From the NCBI GenBank assembly GCA_947500525.1, contig CANMSH010000001.1, positions 558,001 through 622,000 on the forward strand: a stretch of DNA of 64,000 nucleotides, given 5' to 3'. This document shows positions 29,030 to 39,141 of the stretch, piece by piece; positions within the stretch are counted from its first letter, which is position 1; each line of letters begins with the position of its first letter. A program made the translations under genes and the position numbers. The notes beneath the pieces are model-generated. The model saw only the letters and a list, made by a program, of their open reading frames with translations. It searched no databases and was not told where the DNA came from. Source of the stretch: an uncultured Flavobacteriaceae bacterium (lineage in GTDB: Bacteria; Bacteroidota; Bacteroidia; Flavobacteriales; Flavobacteriaceae).

Positions 29030-30352
29030 TTAATCGTTAAAATACCAAAAAGGAATAGCATCGAAAGTTACAGGAATTGTATCTTTTTCTCTAAACTCAT
29101 CGCGCTGAAGTTTTAATAAATGTCTTCCTTTGGGGAGGTTCTTAATATCTATATATGTTTCGAATCCAAATTCCTTCGTAGTACTTTCTCCTAAGATAAA
29201 ATCAGCATCGTAGGTAACAGAATCAATAGTGACATAATAAATCTTATTAAATTCTTTTAGATATAACCTTTTTAAACTGTCACGCTCTTGAAAGCTCATT
29301 TCTGGCATCGAGAAAGAAATGTCTGAGTATAACCCACGCTTGTCTTTTTTCGGTTTTAAACCCTTATTTCGTTTAAAGATTCGATCTTCTATGGCATCAC
29401 TATACACCATAAATATTTTTAAATACGAATCTTTAATTACTTTGGAAGGAATGGCAGCTGATCGGATAAAGTCTCCTTTTTCGGTAAGCATATCCTCATA
29501 GTTTCCTTTACTCGCATAATAAGAGTTAGAATCTTTTGAAGTATCAATATAATTTGATTTTTTATATTCAATCGAAGTAGCCAGTAGAATAAGAAAATAT
29601 AACGGAACTAATATGAAACTAAGCCTTCTACCAAACTTGTTGTCTAAAAAATTATAGACTAAAGGACGGTATAAAAATGACAATGTTATAATGCTGAACA
29701 CCCAATAGATTGGGAAGTAAATTTTAGAAATCCACTGTTTTTTCTTTAACCAACCTTGTGTTATAAAATCAATAAAGGTCATTAGCATCCCTAAAACAAT
29801 AAATATAATGATTGGGATACCAAGTCCTTTAGATATCCATGCCGGCAAGGTATCATTATCGATTAAATTCTCCGCGGTTAAAACGATGCATAGAACTGTA
29901 AAAGTAAAGGCGAGTACATAAAAAATAAGTAAAAAAGAAATAGCGAAAATAACACTACAATAGTTTTCGAGTGTAGCAATATATTTATCAAATGATCCTA
30001 TTTTCTTGCTTAAGTAGTTGGTGAATTTATCACTGTATTTTAGTTCGTCATAATCAATATCCCCAGAAACATAACGTAACCCTATGGCCCCAATCCATAG
30101 TCCTCTTAAGACTACATGTAACATTAAATTGAACAATAAAATTGCACAAGAAACCCCTATTACGGCGTAAGTAACTGCCACAACATCATTTCCTAAATGT
30201 TTCGCTTCATTTGAAAGAATTCTGATCTCTGGGTAGGCATTGAATAACCCAAAAATGGCAAAACCAGAAATTAGAAGTTCTAATTGCCAACTTTCTTCTT
30301 GTAATTTGTGTAGCAGTTTTTGAAATCCAGGGTTATCATGCTTACTACTCAT
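29030..30352 (-). CDS. Integral membrane protein of unknown function
   Basis: A 440-residue protein that I do not recognise as a named family. About six membrane segments lie in the first 260 residues (for example LLISGFAIFGLFNAY and ISFLLIFYVLAFTFTVLCIV). A hydrophilic C-terminal region of about 180 residues ends in a beta-rich part (FETYIDIKNLPKGRHLLKLQ) that is probably periplasmic. It lies 58 bases downstream of obg on the same strand and may be the last gene of secDF-adk-obg, though the product gives no functional hint. Confidence 0.75.
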   Translation of the reverse strand: MSSKHDNPGFQKLLHKLQEESWQLELLISGFAIFGLFNAYPEIRILSNEAKHLGNDVVAVTYAVIGVSCAILLFNLMLHVVLRGLWIGAIGLRYVSGDIDYDELKYSDKFTNYLSKKIGSFDKYIATLENYCSVIFAISFLLIFYVLAFTFTVLCIVLTAENLIDNDTLPAWISKGLGIPIIIFIVLGMLMTFIDFITQGWLKKKQWISKIYFPIYWVFSIITLSFLYRPLVYNFLDNKFGRRLSFILVPLYFLILLATSIEYKKSNYIDTSKDSNSYYASKGNYEDMLTEKGDFIRSAAIPSKVIKDSYLKIFMVYSDAIEDRIFKRNKGLKPKKDKRGLYSDISFSMPEMSFQERDSLKRLYLKEFNKIYYVTIDSVTYDADFILGESTTKEFGFETYIDIKNLPKGRHLLKLQRDEFREKDTIPVTFDAIPFWYFND

Positions 30353-30410
30353 AGGGAAATAGTTTGGTTGAAAGCACTAAAATATAAAAAAGATGATGAT
30401 TATAGTATTA

Positions 30411-31403
30411 TTATGCATTCAGCATTTTCCACAAAGTATCTTTTAATGCCGTCAATCCGGTTTGAGCTACCGAAGAAATAAAGAGATGAGCTACATCTTC
30501 AGGAAGTTCTTTTTCAATTTCTTGCTTTAATTCATCATCGAGCATATCTGATTTAGAAATTGCTAACAAACGATCTTTATCTAACAGTTCTGGGTTGTGT
30601 TTTTTTAATTCGTTTAACAGAATTTTATATTCCTTTTGAATATCGTCTGAATCTGCAGGAATTAAAAATAATAAGGTAGAATTACGTTCAATATGACGTA
30701 AAAAACGATGACCTAAGCCTTTGCCCTCTGCAGCACCTTCTATGATACCTGGAATATCAGCCATCACAAAACTTTGAAAGTCACGATATTCTACAATTCC
30801 TAAATTAGGTTTTAAGGTTGTAAATGCATAGTCTGCAATTTTGGGTTTGGCTGAGGTTATTACTGAGAGTAATGTTGATTTACCTGCGTTCGGAAACCCT
30901 ACAAGTCCAACATCAGCTAAAATTTTTAATTCTATCTGAAACCATCCGTCTTGACCATCTACGCCAGGTTGGGCATATCTCGGTGTTTGATTTGTAGAGG
31001 ATTTAAAATGCCAATTTCCTTTACCGCCCATGCCGCCTTCAACTAGAATGCGTTCTTCTTTATCTTCTGTTATTTCGAAAAGAGCTTCTTGGGTTTCACC
31101 ATCTCTTATAATGGTTCCTAGAGGCACATCAACATAGACATCTTTACCATCTTTACCGGTACTTCTACTTTTGCTGCCATCACCTCCGTGTTCTGCTTTG
31201 AAATGCTTTTTAAACTTTAAATGAAAAAGAGTCCACATTTCTTTATTCCCACGCAAAATAACATGTCCACCGCGACCGCCATCTCCACCATCAGGACCAC
31301 CTTTTTGGATATATTTTTCACGATGTAGATGCACAGATCCTTTACCACCCTTACCAGAGGCGGCAAATACTTTTATATAATCTACAAAGTTTCCTTCTGT
31401 CAT
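30411..31403 (-). CDS. obg: Obg-type GTPase
   Basis: A 330-residue ribosome-associated GTPase. The glycine-rich Obg fold at the N-terminus ([22 protein letters not shown], then [14 protein letters not shown]) is followed by the G domain: G1 [10 protein letters not shown], the switch region [11 protein letters not shown]3 DIPGIIEGA and G4 ISKSDM. The variable third domain seen in some Obg proteins is absent, as usual in this phylum. It starts 30 bases after the HPRT-adenylate kinase gene and is co-directional. Confidence 0.96.
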   Translation of the reverse strand: MTEGNFVDYIKVFAASGKGGKGSVHLHREKYIQKGGPDGGDGGRGGHVILRGNKEMWTLFHLKFKKHFKAEHGGDGSKSRSTGKDGKDVYVDVPLGTIIRDGETQEALFEITEDKEERILVEGGMGGKGNWHFKSSTNQTPRYAQPGVDGQDGWFQIELKILADVGLVGFPNAGKSTLLSVITSAKPKIADYAFTTLKPNLGIVEYRDFQSFVMADIPGIIEGAAEGKGLGHRFLRHIERNSTLLFLIPADSDDIQKEYKILLNELKKHNPELLDKDRLLAISKSDMLDDELKQEIEKELPEDVAHLFISSVAQTGLTALKDTLWKMLNA

Positions 31404-31433
31404 ATTTTTGTTTCCCGCAAGACGAGATTTTTG

Positions 31434-32546
31434 TTAAAGTTGTTCTATCACTTCGCTTAATAGCTCTGTAATATCTCCAATAGATCCAACGCCATTAATG
31501 CCGAAATACTTTCCTTGAGCTTGATAATAGTCTTTTAAGATGGCTGTTTTCGTGTTGTATTCGTTAAAACGATTTCTAATCTTATCTTCATCTTGATCAT
31601 CTGGGCGACCACTTGTTTTACCGCGTTCTAATAAACGTTTAACTAAGATATCTTCTTCTACCTCTAATGCAACCATACCATTGATACTTTCCCCTTTTTC
31701 AGATAAGAAAGCATCCAATACTTTTGCTTGATCTTCGGTACGAGGGAAACCATCAAAAATAAACCCTTTAGCGTCTTCGTTTCTATTTACTTCTGCTTTG
31801 AGCATGTCGATAGTTACTTGGTCAGGAACAAGATCACCCTTGTCCATAAAAGACTTCGCTAACATGCCTAGATCAGTCTTGTTTTTTATATTATATCTAA
31901 ATAAATCACCTGTAGATATATGAACTAGGTTAAATTTCTCTTTTAAAACTTCGGCTTGTGTTCCTTTTCCTGCACCTGGAGGGCCAAATAAAACAATATT
32001 TGTCATTTTTTGTGTTGTTAATTGATATACTGATGCCAAATTTCTTCCTAAACCATTATAATCTAATCCGTAACCCACAATGAACTTATCAGGTATAGAA
32101 ACCCCTATATAATCTATTGGGAGTGCTTTACGGAAAACATCGGGTTTAAAAAATAAAGTGGCAATTTTTAGTTGTTTTAAGTTTTTGTCTCTAAAGATAG
32201 TATATATCTCTTCTAAAGTCGCTCCCGTATCTATAATGTCTTCAAGTATAATTACAGTTCGACCTTCTAAATTTTCATTGATTCCGACTAGTTGTTTGAC
32301 CGTGCCCGTTGAATTTATATTTTCATAAGACGCTAGTTTTACGAAAGAAACTTCACAATTACCATTATAAGATCTTATAAAATCGGCTGCGAACATAAAA
32401 GAGCCGTTCAAAATTCCAACAAAAATAGGAACTTCATCTTGAAGATCGCGTTCAACTATTCTCGCCATATTGGTAACAGCTTGAGAAATTTTATCTGCCG
32501 TTAAATATGGCCTAAAATACCGATCGTGTAATTTTATAATGCTCAT
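31434..32546 (-). CDS. adk: Hypoxanthine phosphoribosyltransferase-adenylate kinase fusion
   Basis: A 370-residue single chain with two purine-metabolism enzymes. Residues 1-180 are an HPRT-like phosphoribosyltransferase with the PRPP loop VIILEDIIDTGATLEEI. Residues from about 182 (MTNIVLFGPPGAGKGTQAEVL) are adenylate kinase with P-loop GPPGAGKGT, the DGFPRT motif and a short lid (LLERGKTSGRPDD), so it is the short ADK form. The reading frame is continuous through the join, so this is a true fusion, although the internal ATG could allow a separate kinase. It lies between secDF and obg. Confidence 0.94.
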   Translation of the reverse strand: MSIIKLHDRYFRPYLTADKISQAVTNMARIVERDLQDEVPIFVGILNGSFMFAADFIRSYNGNCEVSFVKLASYENINSTGTVKQLVGINENLEGRTVIILEDIIDTGATLEEIYTIFRDKNLKQLKIATLFFKPDVFRKALPIDYIGVSIPDKFIVGYGLDYNGLGRNLASVYQLTTQKMTNIVLFGPPGAGKGTQAEVLKEKFNLVHISTGDLFRYNIKNKTDLGMLAKSFMDKGDLVPDQVTIDMLKAEVNRNEDAKGFIFDGFPRTEDQAKVLDAFLSEKGESINGMVALEVEEDILVKRLLERGKTSGRPDDQDEDKIRNRFNEYNTKTAILKDYYQAQGKYFGINGVGSIGDITELLSEVIEQL

Positions 32547-32562
32547 ATTCTAAATTCAACAT

Positions 32563-32613
32563 AAAAGCCGTTTTGCAGTACTGAAACAAGTTCAGTAGAA
32601 ACAAAACGGCTTT
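32563..32613 (-). terminator. Hairpin between secDF and HPRT-adk
   Basis: Long inverted repeat AAAAGCCGTTTTG (32563-32575) with CAAAACGGCTTT (32602-32613). The intervening bases form a second hairpin (ACTGAA/TTCAGT). It lies 19 bases after the secDF stop and 16 bases before the adk start. On the minus strand the stem is followed by TTTTATGTT, so it is probably a partial terminator or processing site. Confidence 0.6.
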
Positions 32614-32632
32614 CATCATATTGTTATTTTAA

Positions 32633-35600
32633 TTATTTCTTATTGGCAGCCTTGGATGTATCATACATAATAGGAGATGCAATAAACAACGATGAATATG
32701 TACCTACCAATACACCAATAATCATTGCAAACATAAATCCTTTAATTGAATCACCTCCAAATAGGAAGATTGCTAGTAATACAATTAAGGTGGTTAATGA
32801 AGTATTGATGGTTCTTCCAAGTGTTGTACTCAAGGCACTATTTACTGTTTGAGCAAATGGCCATTTAGGATGTTTACCCGCAAATTCTCTAATTCTGTCA
32901 AAAATTACTACGGTATCATTCAATGAGTAACCTACAACGGTTAGTAAAGCCGCAATAAATGATTGTCCAATTTCCATATCAAAAGGCAACACTTTCCAGA
33001 ATAATGAAAAGATAGCCAATACAACTAATACATCGTGAAAAACAGCCACAACAGCACCTAAACTATATTGCCATTTTCTAAACCTTAATAGAATGTACAA
33101 GAACACCACTAATAACGCACCTAATACTGCCCATATGGCCGCTTGTTTGATATCATCGGCAATTGTTGGACCCACTTCAAAATATTTCATGATTCCAATT
33201 TTATCGCTTGTGTCTTCTGCACCTACTTTAAAGTTTTCTAAAGTAGTACCATCTGGTAAATAAGATTGTAAGCCGTCATATAGTAAAGATTGAATTTCAT
33301 CACTTACCTCTAAGCCATTATCGTCTACCTTGTACTTTGTTGTTATTTTTAATTGGTTCGAACCTCCATATGTTTTCACAACTGGGGCGTCGCCAAATTT
33401 ATCTTTTAAAACACCAGCTACCTCAGTAGCATTTATGTCTTGATCGAAACGAACAGTATATGTTCTACCACCGGTAAAATCAACACCGTAGTTGAACCCT
33501 TGTGTAAATATAGAACCGAGTCCAAGAATAATAATTGCTCCCGAAATAGCGTAAGCAATTTTACGTTTCTTCAAGAACTCAACGCTTATGTTTTGGAACC
33601 AGCCTTTTGTAAGTCCTGTATTGAAACTCATACTTCTATCACGATCAGCATACCAATCAACCAATAAACGTGTAATAAATACTGCAGTAATTAATGAGGT
33701 AGCAATACCAATCATCAAGGTAGTGGCGAATCCTTTAATAGGACCAGAACCAAAAATATATAAGATAGCACCTGTTAAAAATGTAGTTACGTTAGCATCT
33801 ATAATTGCAGATAGCGCTCCTTTTAAACTAAACCCTTCTTTCACAGCTTCCTTCAATACTAGACCACGCGCTAACGCTTCTTTGATACGCTCATAAATAA
33901 TAACATTCGCATCTACTGACATACCAATGGTAATAATAATACCGGCAACACCTGGTAGCGTTAATACGGCTCCAAAAGATGTCAATACACCAAATATAAA
34001 TAAGATGTTTAATACTAAGGCAATGTCAGCAAAAATACCAGCTTTTCCATAATAGAATATCATCCATATTAATACCAAGATTAAAGCAATTCCAAATGCA
34101 AGAAAACTACTATCAATAGCTTCTTGACCTAATGATGCTCCTACAACTGATGATTCTAAGATACTTGCTGCGGCAGGTAATTTACCTGATTTCAAGGCAT
34201 TCGATAAATCTTGTGCTTCTTTAATAGAAAACTGACCAGAAATTGAGGTTCTTCCACCGGAAATAGGTTCGTTCACATTTGGAGCAGAATATACATGATC
34301 ATCTAAAACAACTGCCACAAACTTCCCTACATTAGCTTCGGTCATTTTTGCCCATTGTTTAGAACCTTTACTATTCATTGTCATACTCACCTCAGGATTC
34401 ACACCTAATTGATCAAACACTTGACTTGCATCAGCGATAACGTCACCCTGAATTGGGGCAACATCTTCTCTGTTCGATTTTATTGCATATAAGGAAACAA
34501 CTTCAGAACCTTCATTTGGCTTTGCATCCCATAAAAATTTAGCATAGACCATTTCTTGCGGAAGCAATGCTCTCACTTCTTTCATGGCCAAGTATTTATT
34601 AATGGTTGCAGTATCTTTAACAGCGGCGTAAGCAACCGCAGAACTTCGTTGATTAGCATTTTGAGGAATGCTTGGGCTCATAATAGCGAATAACGGATTC
34701 GCAGCCTTCGTATCAACGGAATCTTTTTCTTCTCCTAGTAAGGCATCTAACTCATCTTTTGCAGCCGTTGCTGAATCTACTTCTACAGTAACTTCCTCGG
34801 CCGAATCATCTTTTAACAGATCTGCTAAAACAGTATTTGCTTGGATAAAGAAATTTCCTGTTTCTGTGTTTTCAAATACTTCCCAAAACTGTAGTTCAGC
34901 AGTTTGAGTAATTAGTTTTTTAACACGATCTATATCTTTGGCTCCTGGTAATTCTATTAAAATTCTTCCAGATTCACCAATTTGAGAAATATTTGGAGAA
35001 GTCACCCCAAAACGGTCAATTCTACTTCTCAATACTTCAAAAGCAGTGCTTATAGAACCTTTTACTTCCTCTTTAAGAATTGGCTTTACATCGGCATCAC
35101 TCAATTTAAAGTTGATTTTGTCTTTTAAAGACTTATTACCAAAAATACTAGGATCACTTAATTTAACAGAACCTTTGCTTGCATCATCAAAAGCATCATA
35201 AAAAAGCTCTAAATAATCACGATCACTACTTTTTTGAGCAGCGGTTGCATCGGCTAAGGCTTTATTAAAAACAGGGTTGGTAGATTTGTTTGATAATCCG
35301 TAAAGGATATCTCGAACAGATACCTCTAAGGTAGCATCAATACCACCCTTAAGGTCTAATCCTAAATTAATTGCTAAATCTTGTACTTCGCTATAAGTAT
35401 ATTTCGCAAAACCGTAATTAACTATCGGTAAATTTGCAATAGAATCTAAATATGCTTGTTCGTAATTAATTTCAGGTAATTGAGCAGCTTCATCTTGCTT
35501 AATTTTTTCTTTAATATAATCACTTTGGGCATAACTTTTAGCATCACCTTCTATGGTATTGTTTACCCACGTAAATGATAAGTAGTACACACATATAACA

Positions 35601-35644
35601 CCAAATATAATGGCAAATGTTCTAATCAGTCCTTTATTCTGCAT
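32633..35644 (-). CDS. secDF: Protein translocase subunits SecD and SecF, fused
   Basis: A 1003-residue RND-type membrane protein that helps protein export through SecYEG using the proton-motive force. One membrane segment at the N-terminus is followed by the SecD periplasmic domain (LDLKGGIDATLEVS, then LRSRIDRFGVTSPNI), a six-segment SecD membrane block including IGMSVDANVIIYERI, and the SecF part. The SecF part has GVDFTGGRTYTVRF and the conserved VVGYSLNDTVVIFDRIRE. The fused form is normal for Bacteroidota. A consensus promoter lies just upstream, and fhs is divergent. Confidence 0.96.
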   Translation of the reverse strand: MQNKGLIRTFAIIFGVICVYYLSFTWVNNTIEGDAKSYAQSDYIKEKIKQDEAAQLPEINYEQAYLDSIANLPIVNYGFAKYTYSEVQDLAINLGLDLKGGIDATLEVSVRDILYGLSNKSTNPVFNKALADATAAQKSSDRDYLELFYDAFDDASKGSVKLSDPSIFGNKSLKDKINFKLSDADVKPILKEEVKGSISTAFEVLRSRIDRFGVTSPNISQIGESGRILIELPGAKDIDRVKKLITQTAELQFWEVFENTETGNFFIQANTVLADLLKDDSAEEVTVEVDSATAAKDELDALLGEEKDSVDTKAANPLFAIMSPSIPQNANQRSSAVAYAAVKDTATINKYLAMKEVRALLPQEMVYAKFLWDAKPNEGSEVVSLYAIKSNREDVAPIQGDVIADASQVFDQLGVNPEVSMTMNSKGSKQWAKMTEANVGKFVAVVLDDHVYSAPNVNEPISGGRTSISGQFSIKEAQDLSNALKSGKLPAAASILESSVVGASLGQEAIDSSFLAFGIALILVLIWMIFYYGKAGIFADIALVLNILFIFGVLTSFGAVLTLPGVAGIIITIGMSVDANVIIYERIKEALARGLVLKEAVKEGFSLKGALSAIIDANVTTFLTGAILYIFGSGPIKGFATTLMIGIATSLITAVFITRLLVDWYADRDRSMSFNTGLTKGWFQNISVEFLKKRKIAYAISGAIIILGLGSIFTQGFNYGVDFTGGRTYTVRFDQDINATEVAGVLKDKFGDAPVVKTYGGSNQLKITTKYKVDDNGLEVSDEIQSLLYDGLQSYLPDGTTLENFKVGAEDTSDKIGIMKYFEVGPTIADDIKQAAIWAVLGALLVVFLYILLRFRKWQYSLGAVVAVFHDVLVVLAIFSLFWKVLPFDMEIGQSFIAALLTVVGYSLNDTVVIFDRIREFAGKHPKWPFAQTVNSALSTTLGRTINTSLTTLIVLLAIFLFGGDSIKGFMFAMIIGVLVGTYSSLFIASPIMYDTSKAANKK

Positions 35645-35682
35645 TATCTCTCTGTTTAATTCGTCTATTTGTAATTAACGCG

Positions 35683-35713
35683 CAAATATAGTATTTCGAA
35701 AATGAATAGCCAA
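35683..35713 (-). promoter_or_regulatory. secDF promoter, Bacteroidota type
   Basis: On the minus strand TTG (35711-35713) is followed after 20 bases by TATATTTG (35683-35690), a consensus promoter. The start of transcription would be near 35677, about 33 bases before the secDF ATG. Confidence 0.7.
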
Positions 35714-35841
35714 TTGTTTTATATTTTTTTATCTAAGGATATTGGGCGGTTAAACAAATTGAAAACTTGTGACTTATGAAGCCTAAATTCAGAAATTATA
35801 AGATGCTATTTTACTATCTTAGCCGAGATAATTAAAATACT

Positions 35842-37518
35842 ATGGCACACCTTTCGGATATTGAAATTGCACAGCAAACTAAAATGCAGCATATTAAAGA
35901 AGTTGCAGCTAAAATTAACATTAATGAAGATGATTTAATTCTATATGGAAAACATAAGGCGAAGCTTCCGTTAGATTTAATTGATGAAGAAAAAATTAAA
36001 CAAAACAATCTTGTATTAGTTACTGCGTTAACTCCGACGCCGGCTGGAGAAGGAAAGACAACGGTATCGATTGGTCTAACCGAAGGTTTAAACAAAATAG
36101 GAAAACAAGCAACCGTTGTATTACGAGAACCTTCATTAGGGCCTGTTTTTGGAATTAAAGGAGGTGCTGCTGGAGGAGGTTACTCTCAGGTGGTGCCCAT
36201 GGAAGATATTAATTTACATTTCACAGGAGATTTCAATGCCGTAGAAAAAGCAAATAATCTATTGTCTGCTTTAATTGACAATAACCTCCAGAGTAAAACG
36301 AATAACCTAAATATTGATCCTCGAACTATCGCTTGGAAACGTGTGATTGACATGAACGATCGGGCGTTGCGTCAGATTACTATTGGTTTAGGAGGAATCT
36401 CTAACGGAATTCCGAGAGAAGATGGTTTTAATATTACACCGGCTTCAGAGGTGATGGCTATTTTATGTATGGCCAAAGACATGGAAGATTTGAAAAAACG
36501 CTTAGGAGATATTTTTGTGGGATTCACCTTTGATAAAAAGGCAATTTTTGCACGAGATTTGAAGGCAGAAAACGCCATGGCAATTTTACTAAAGGATGCA
36601 ATTAAACCTAATTTGGTGCAAACCTTAGAACATAATCCGGCGATAATTCACGGAGGTCCGTTTGCCAATATCGCACAAGGAACCAATACCATTATTGCTA
36701 CAAAAATGGGACTATCTTTATCGAATTACGTGGTTACCGAGGCTGGTTTTGGTGCAGATTTAGGAGCAGAGAAGTTTTTAAATATTAAGTCGGCTTATGC
36801 TGAGTTAAATCCTAAATGTGTTGTGTTAGTTGCAACTGTGCGGGCCTTGCGTCATCATGGAGGTTCACCAAAAGAAGAATACAATATCCCAAGTTTAGAG
36901 CGTGTAGAGAAAGGTTTTGAAAACTTAGAAAAACATATTGAAAATATTCGCAAGTTTAATATTGAGCCTGTTGTTGCCATAAATTCATTTGTGAGTGACT
37001 CTGAGGAAGAAGTTGCTTTGGTAAAAGAAAAGTGTAGTGCGTTGAATGTACAGGCGGTCGTTTCTAGAGGATGGGCTGATGGAGGAGAAGGCACCAAAGA
37101 GTTGGCGCTGGCTGTAACAGATGTTGTTGAGAACAGGGCGACTCAGTTTAAACCATTATATGATTGGGCATCACCAGTGGTAGAAAAAATAGAGACAATT
37201 GCGAAAGAAATTTATGGCGCCGATGGTGTTGATTTTGATAACAAGGCAAAACTAAATTTAAGACGCATTGATCGTTTAGGCTTTAACAATTTTGCCATTT
37301 GTATGGCAAAAACTCAAAAGTCTTTTTCTGATAATGAGAAATTAGTGGGTAGACCGAAAGGGTTTATAATTACGGTACGCGAAATTGAAATCGCTGCGGG
37401 GGCACAATTTTTAATTCCTATTTTAGGTAAAATGATGCGTATGCCAGGCTTGCCAAGTACACCAGCGTCAGAAAACATGTCAATTGACAATGATGGTGTT
37501 ATTTCTGGACTATCTTAA
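35842..37518 (+). CDS. fhs: Formate--tetrahydrofolate ligase
   Basis: A 558-residue enzyme making 10-formyltetrahydrofolate from formate, ATP and THF. The ATP-binding TPTPAGEGKTTVSIGLTEGL lies near 63-82, LREPSLGPVFGIKGGAAGGGY follows, and the substrate-site stretches VVTEAGFGADLGAEKF and TVRALRHHGG are intact. Length matches the family. It is a single-gene unit, divergent from secDF and followed by an intrinsic terminator. Confidence 0.97.
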   Translation: MAHLSDIEIAQQTKMQHIKEVAAKININEDDLILYGKHKAKLPLDLIDEEKIKQNNLVLVTALTPTPAGEGKTTVSIGLTEGLNKIGKQATVVLREPSLGPVFGIKGGAAGGGYSQVVPMEDINLHFTGDFNAVEKANNLLSALIDNNLQSKTNNLNIDPRTIAWKRVIDMNDRALRQITIGLGGISNGIPREDGFNITPASEVMAILCMAKDMEDLKKRLGDIFVGFTFDKKAIFARDLKAENAMAILLKDAIKPNLVQTLEHNPAIIHGGPFANIAQGTNTIIATKMGLSLSNYVVTEAGFGADLGAEKFLNIKSAYAELNPKCVVLVATVRALRHHGGSPKEEYNIPSLERVEKGFENLEKHIENIRKFNIEPVVAINSFVSDSEEEVALVKEKCSALNVQAVVSRGWADGGEGTKELALAVTDVVENRATQFKPLYDWASPVVEKIETIAKEIYGADGVDFDNKAKLNLRRIDRLGFNNFAICMAKTQKSFSDNEKLVGRPKGFIITVREIEIAAGAQFLIPILGKMMRMPGLPSTPASENMSIDNDGVISGLS

Positions 37519-37540
37519 GAAGTATATTTAAAAATATAGA

Positions 37541-37572
37541 AAACCAAACCGAGGGTATCGGATTGGTTTTAT
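37541..37572 (+). terminator. Intrinsic terminator after fhs
   Basis: AAACCAA (37541-37547) and CCGA (37549-37552) pair with TCGG (37558-37561) and TTGGTTT (37563-37569), leaving one A-A mismatch. A T-rich tail follows on the plus strand. Confidence 0.65.
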
Positions 37573-37598
37573 CTTCAAAGAGGATTTGTACCTCTTTG

Positions 37599-38318
37599 TT
37601 AAATGTTTAATCTCAAATACATATTCCCGTTGATGGTTTTTAAACGTACTATATTTGTGGCTTTATCAATTTTTCCATAGATTTTTTGACCTACATGTCG
37701 TTGTTTGGAGTTAAATTTCAGCTTTTCGTCTGCGTATATATCTCCATGAATTGTTTCTGCAGTGAGATTGACATTATCCATTTTTAGATCGATTTCACCA
37801 TTAATAGAACTTAAATCCAAATTACCAACATACTTCGCAATTTCAATATCGCCATTAATAAGGTCAGCGGTAAAATCACCTTCGATAATTTCTGATTTTA
37901 AATCACCATTAATACTGCTAATTCTAAATTGTGCGTTTTTAGGAATGTAGATGGTATAATTAAATTCGCATAAATCTCCAGTATTATAACAGTTCCTTTT
38001 TCTGTTCGGATTTTTCTCTAAACAATCTTTACGATAGGCTTTATAAATTGGTTCTGCCTTGGACGTGATATAAATACTACTGTTCGTCTCATCAATATTA
38101 AGTTGGTACAGCTTTTGGAATTGTTCATCCTCTGTGTATATTGAAGCTTTGAAATATACAGTCGCTTTATCCCAAGTTTTGACTTCAATTTTGTTCGCAA
38201 ATTTTACATCTACTTCAATCGTTTGGTTCGTGTAATTGATGTTTTTCTCGATAACTTTTTGCGCAAATACAATGTTCGTTATGAACAAAAATGCTATGAT
38301 AAAGTTTACAGTTTTCAT
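37599..38318 (-). CDS. Secreted DUF4097-like beta-helix protein (second copy)
   Basis: A 239-residue exported protein with a signal peptide (MKTVNFIIAFLFITNIVFAQ). The mature part consists of short beta-strand repeats, such as SINGDLKSEIIEGDFTADLINGDIEIAKYVGNLD, typical of DUF4097/GIN-type right-handed beta-helix domains. Four Cys residues lie near 96-117. Its ATG overlaps the stop of the preceding DUF4097-like gene by 4 bases. It is the last gene of a sigma/anti-sigma operon, so it is a likely output gene of that stress response. Biochemical function is unknown. Confidence 0.85.
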   Translation of the reverse strand: MKTVNFIIAFLFITNIVFAQKVIEKNINYTNQTIEVDVKFANKIEVKTWDKATVYFKASIYTEDEQFQKLYQLNIDETNSSIYITSKAEPIYKAYRKDCLEKNPNRKRNCYNTGDLCEFNYTIYIPKNAQFRISSINGDLKSEIIEGDFTADLINGDIEIAKYVGNLDLSSINGEIDLKMDNVNLTAETIHGDIYADEKLKFNSKQRHVGQKIYGKIDKATNIVRLKTINGNMYLRLNI

Positions 38319-39124
38319 ATTTTTTTTCTTAGATAAATATTACCGTTTGTACTTTTTAATTTAATCTTTACCCCTCCGTTGTTTATCACGCCTCCAATTC
38401 TCTTTGAAGAAACGGATTTCAATCCATTTTTATCAGGAATCGTTAAATCGAAATTCGTGTAAATTTCACCATTTGTAGAACCCATTGTTAAATTTGCAGG
38501 AGTATTTTCTGGCAAACTAATATCTACTGCACCATTGGTAGTGTAGACAGTAACAGGAGAACCTTGATTTAGTTTAGAGAAAGTTACTTCGATGGTTCCG
38601 TTTAAAGCATTCGCAGTTAAAGGGCCACTAATTTCTTCAATTTTGATGCTCCCGTTTAATTTAGCATCGGCTTCTACTTCGCCTTTAAAGTTGTATATTT
38701 TGATATTTCCGTGCCATGTACTTTTCACAGAAAGGTTTTGATCTGCAGGCAAATAAATTTCTGCACCTCTAGATTTTCTTAGGTTTTTAACAATTAAATT
38801 GTTTCCTTCTTTAATTACATAAAAACCTACTTCTGTATTATCAGTTCCTCCTTCGCCAACAAGTCTTAACCCCTTGGCTCTTGATGAACTTCTTCCATAA
38901 GATTTTCTTGCTTTTATCAAAAGCTGTTTGCTATTATGAGTTTTTACCGTAACATTGGCTTTCGATTCAATTTTAACCCACTCAATACCTTCAAGTGATT
39001 TAGTGTAGTCTGTTTGTGCTAGCATACTTGTGCACAAGATAAGGGCAATAAAAGTCATTATTGAGTTAACCATTACTGACTTGTTGTTTCTTTTGTATGT
39101 GTTATTCTTCTTAATGAAGCTCAT
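38315..39124 (-). CDS. Secreted DUF4097-like beta-helix protein (first copy)
   Basis: A 269-residue protein. The N-terminus has about 17 polar residues before a hydrophobic export signal (SIMTFIALILCTSMLAQ), so translation may instead start at the later Met near 18. The rest is beta-helix repeats such as AKLNGSIKIEEISGPLTANALNGTIEV and MGSTNGEIYTNFDL, like the next gene. It lies 17 bases after the anti-sigma gene and overlaps the second copy by 4 bases. Confidence 0.82.
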   Translation of the reverse strand: MSFIKKNNTYKRNNKSVMVNSIMTFIALILCTSMLAQTDYTKSLEGIEWVKIESKANVTVKTHNSKQLLIKARKSYGRSSSRAKGLRLVGEGGTDNTEVGFYVIKEGNNLIVKNLRKSRGAEIYLPADQNLSVKSTWHGNIKIYNFKGEVEADAKLNGSIKIEEISGPLTANALNGTIEVTFSKLNQGSPVTVYTTNGAVDISLPENTPANLTMGSTNGEIYTNFDLTIPDKNGLKSVSSKRIGGVINNGGVKIKLKSTNGNIYLRKKI

Positions 39125-39141
39125 AATTTTCGTTTTTTAAT

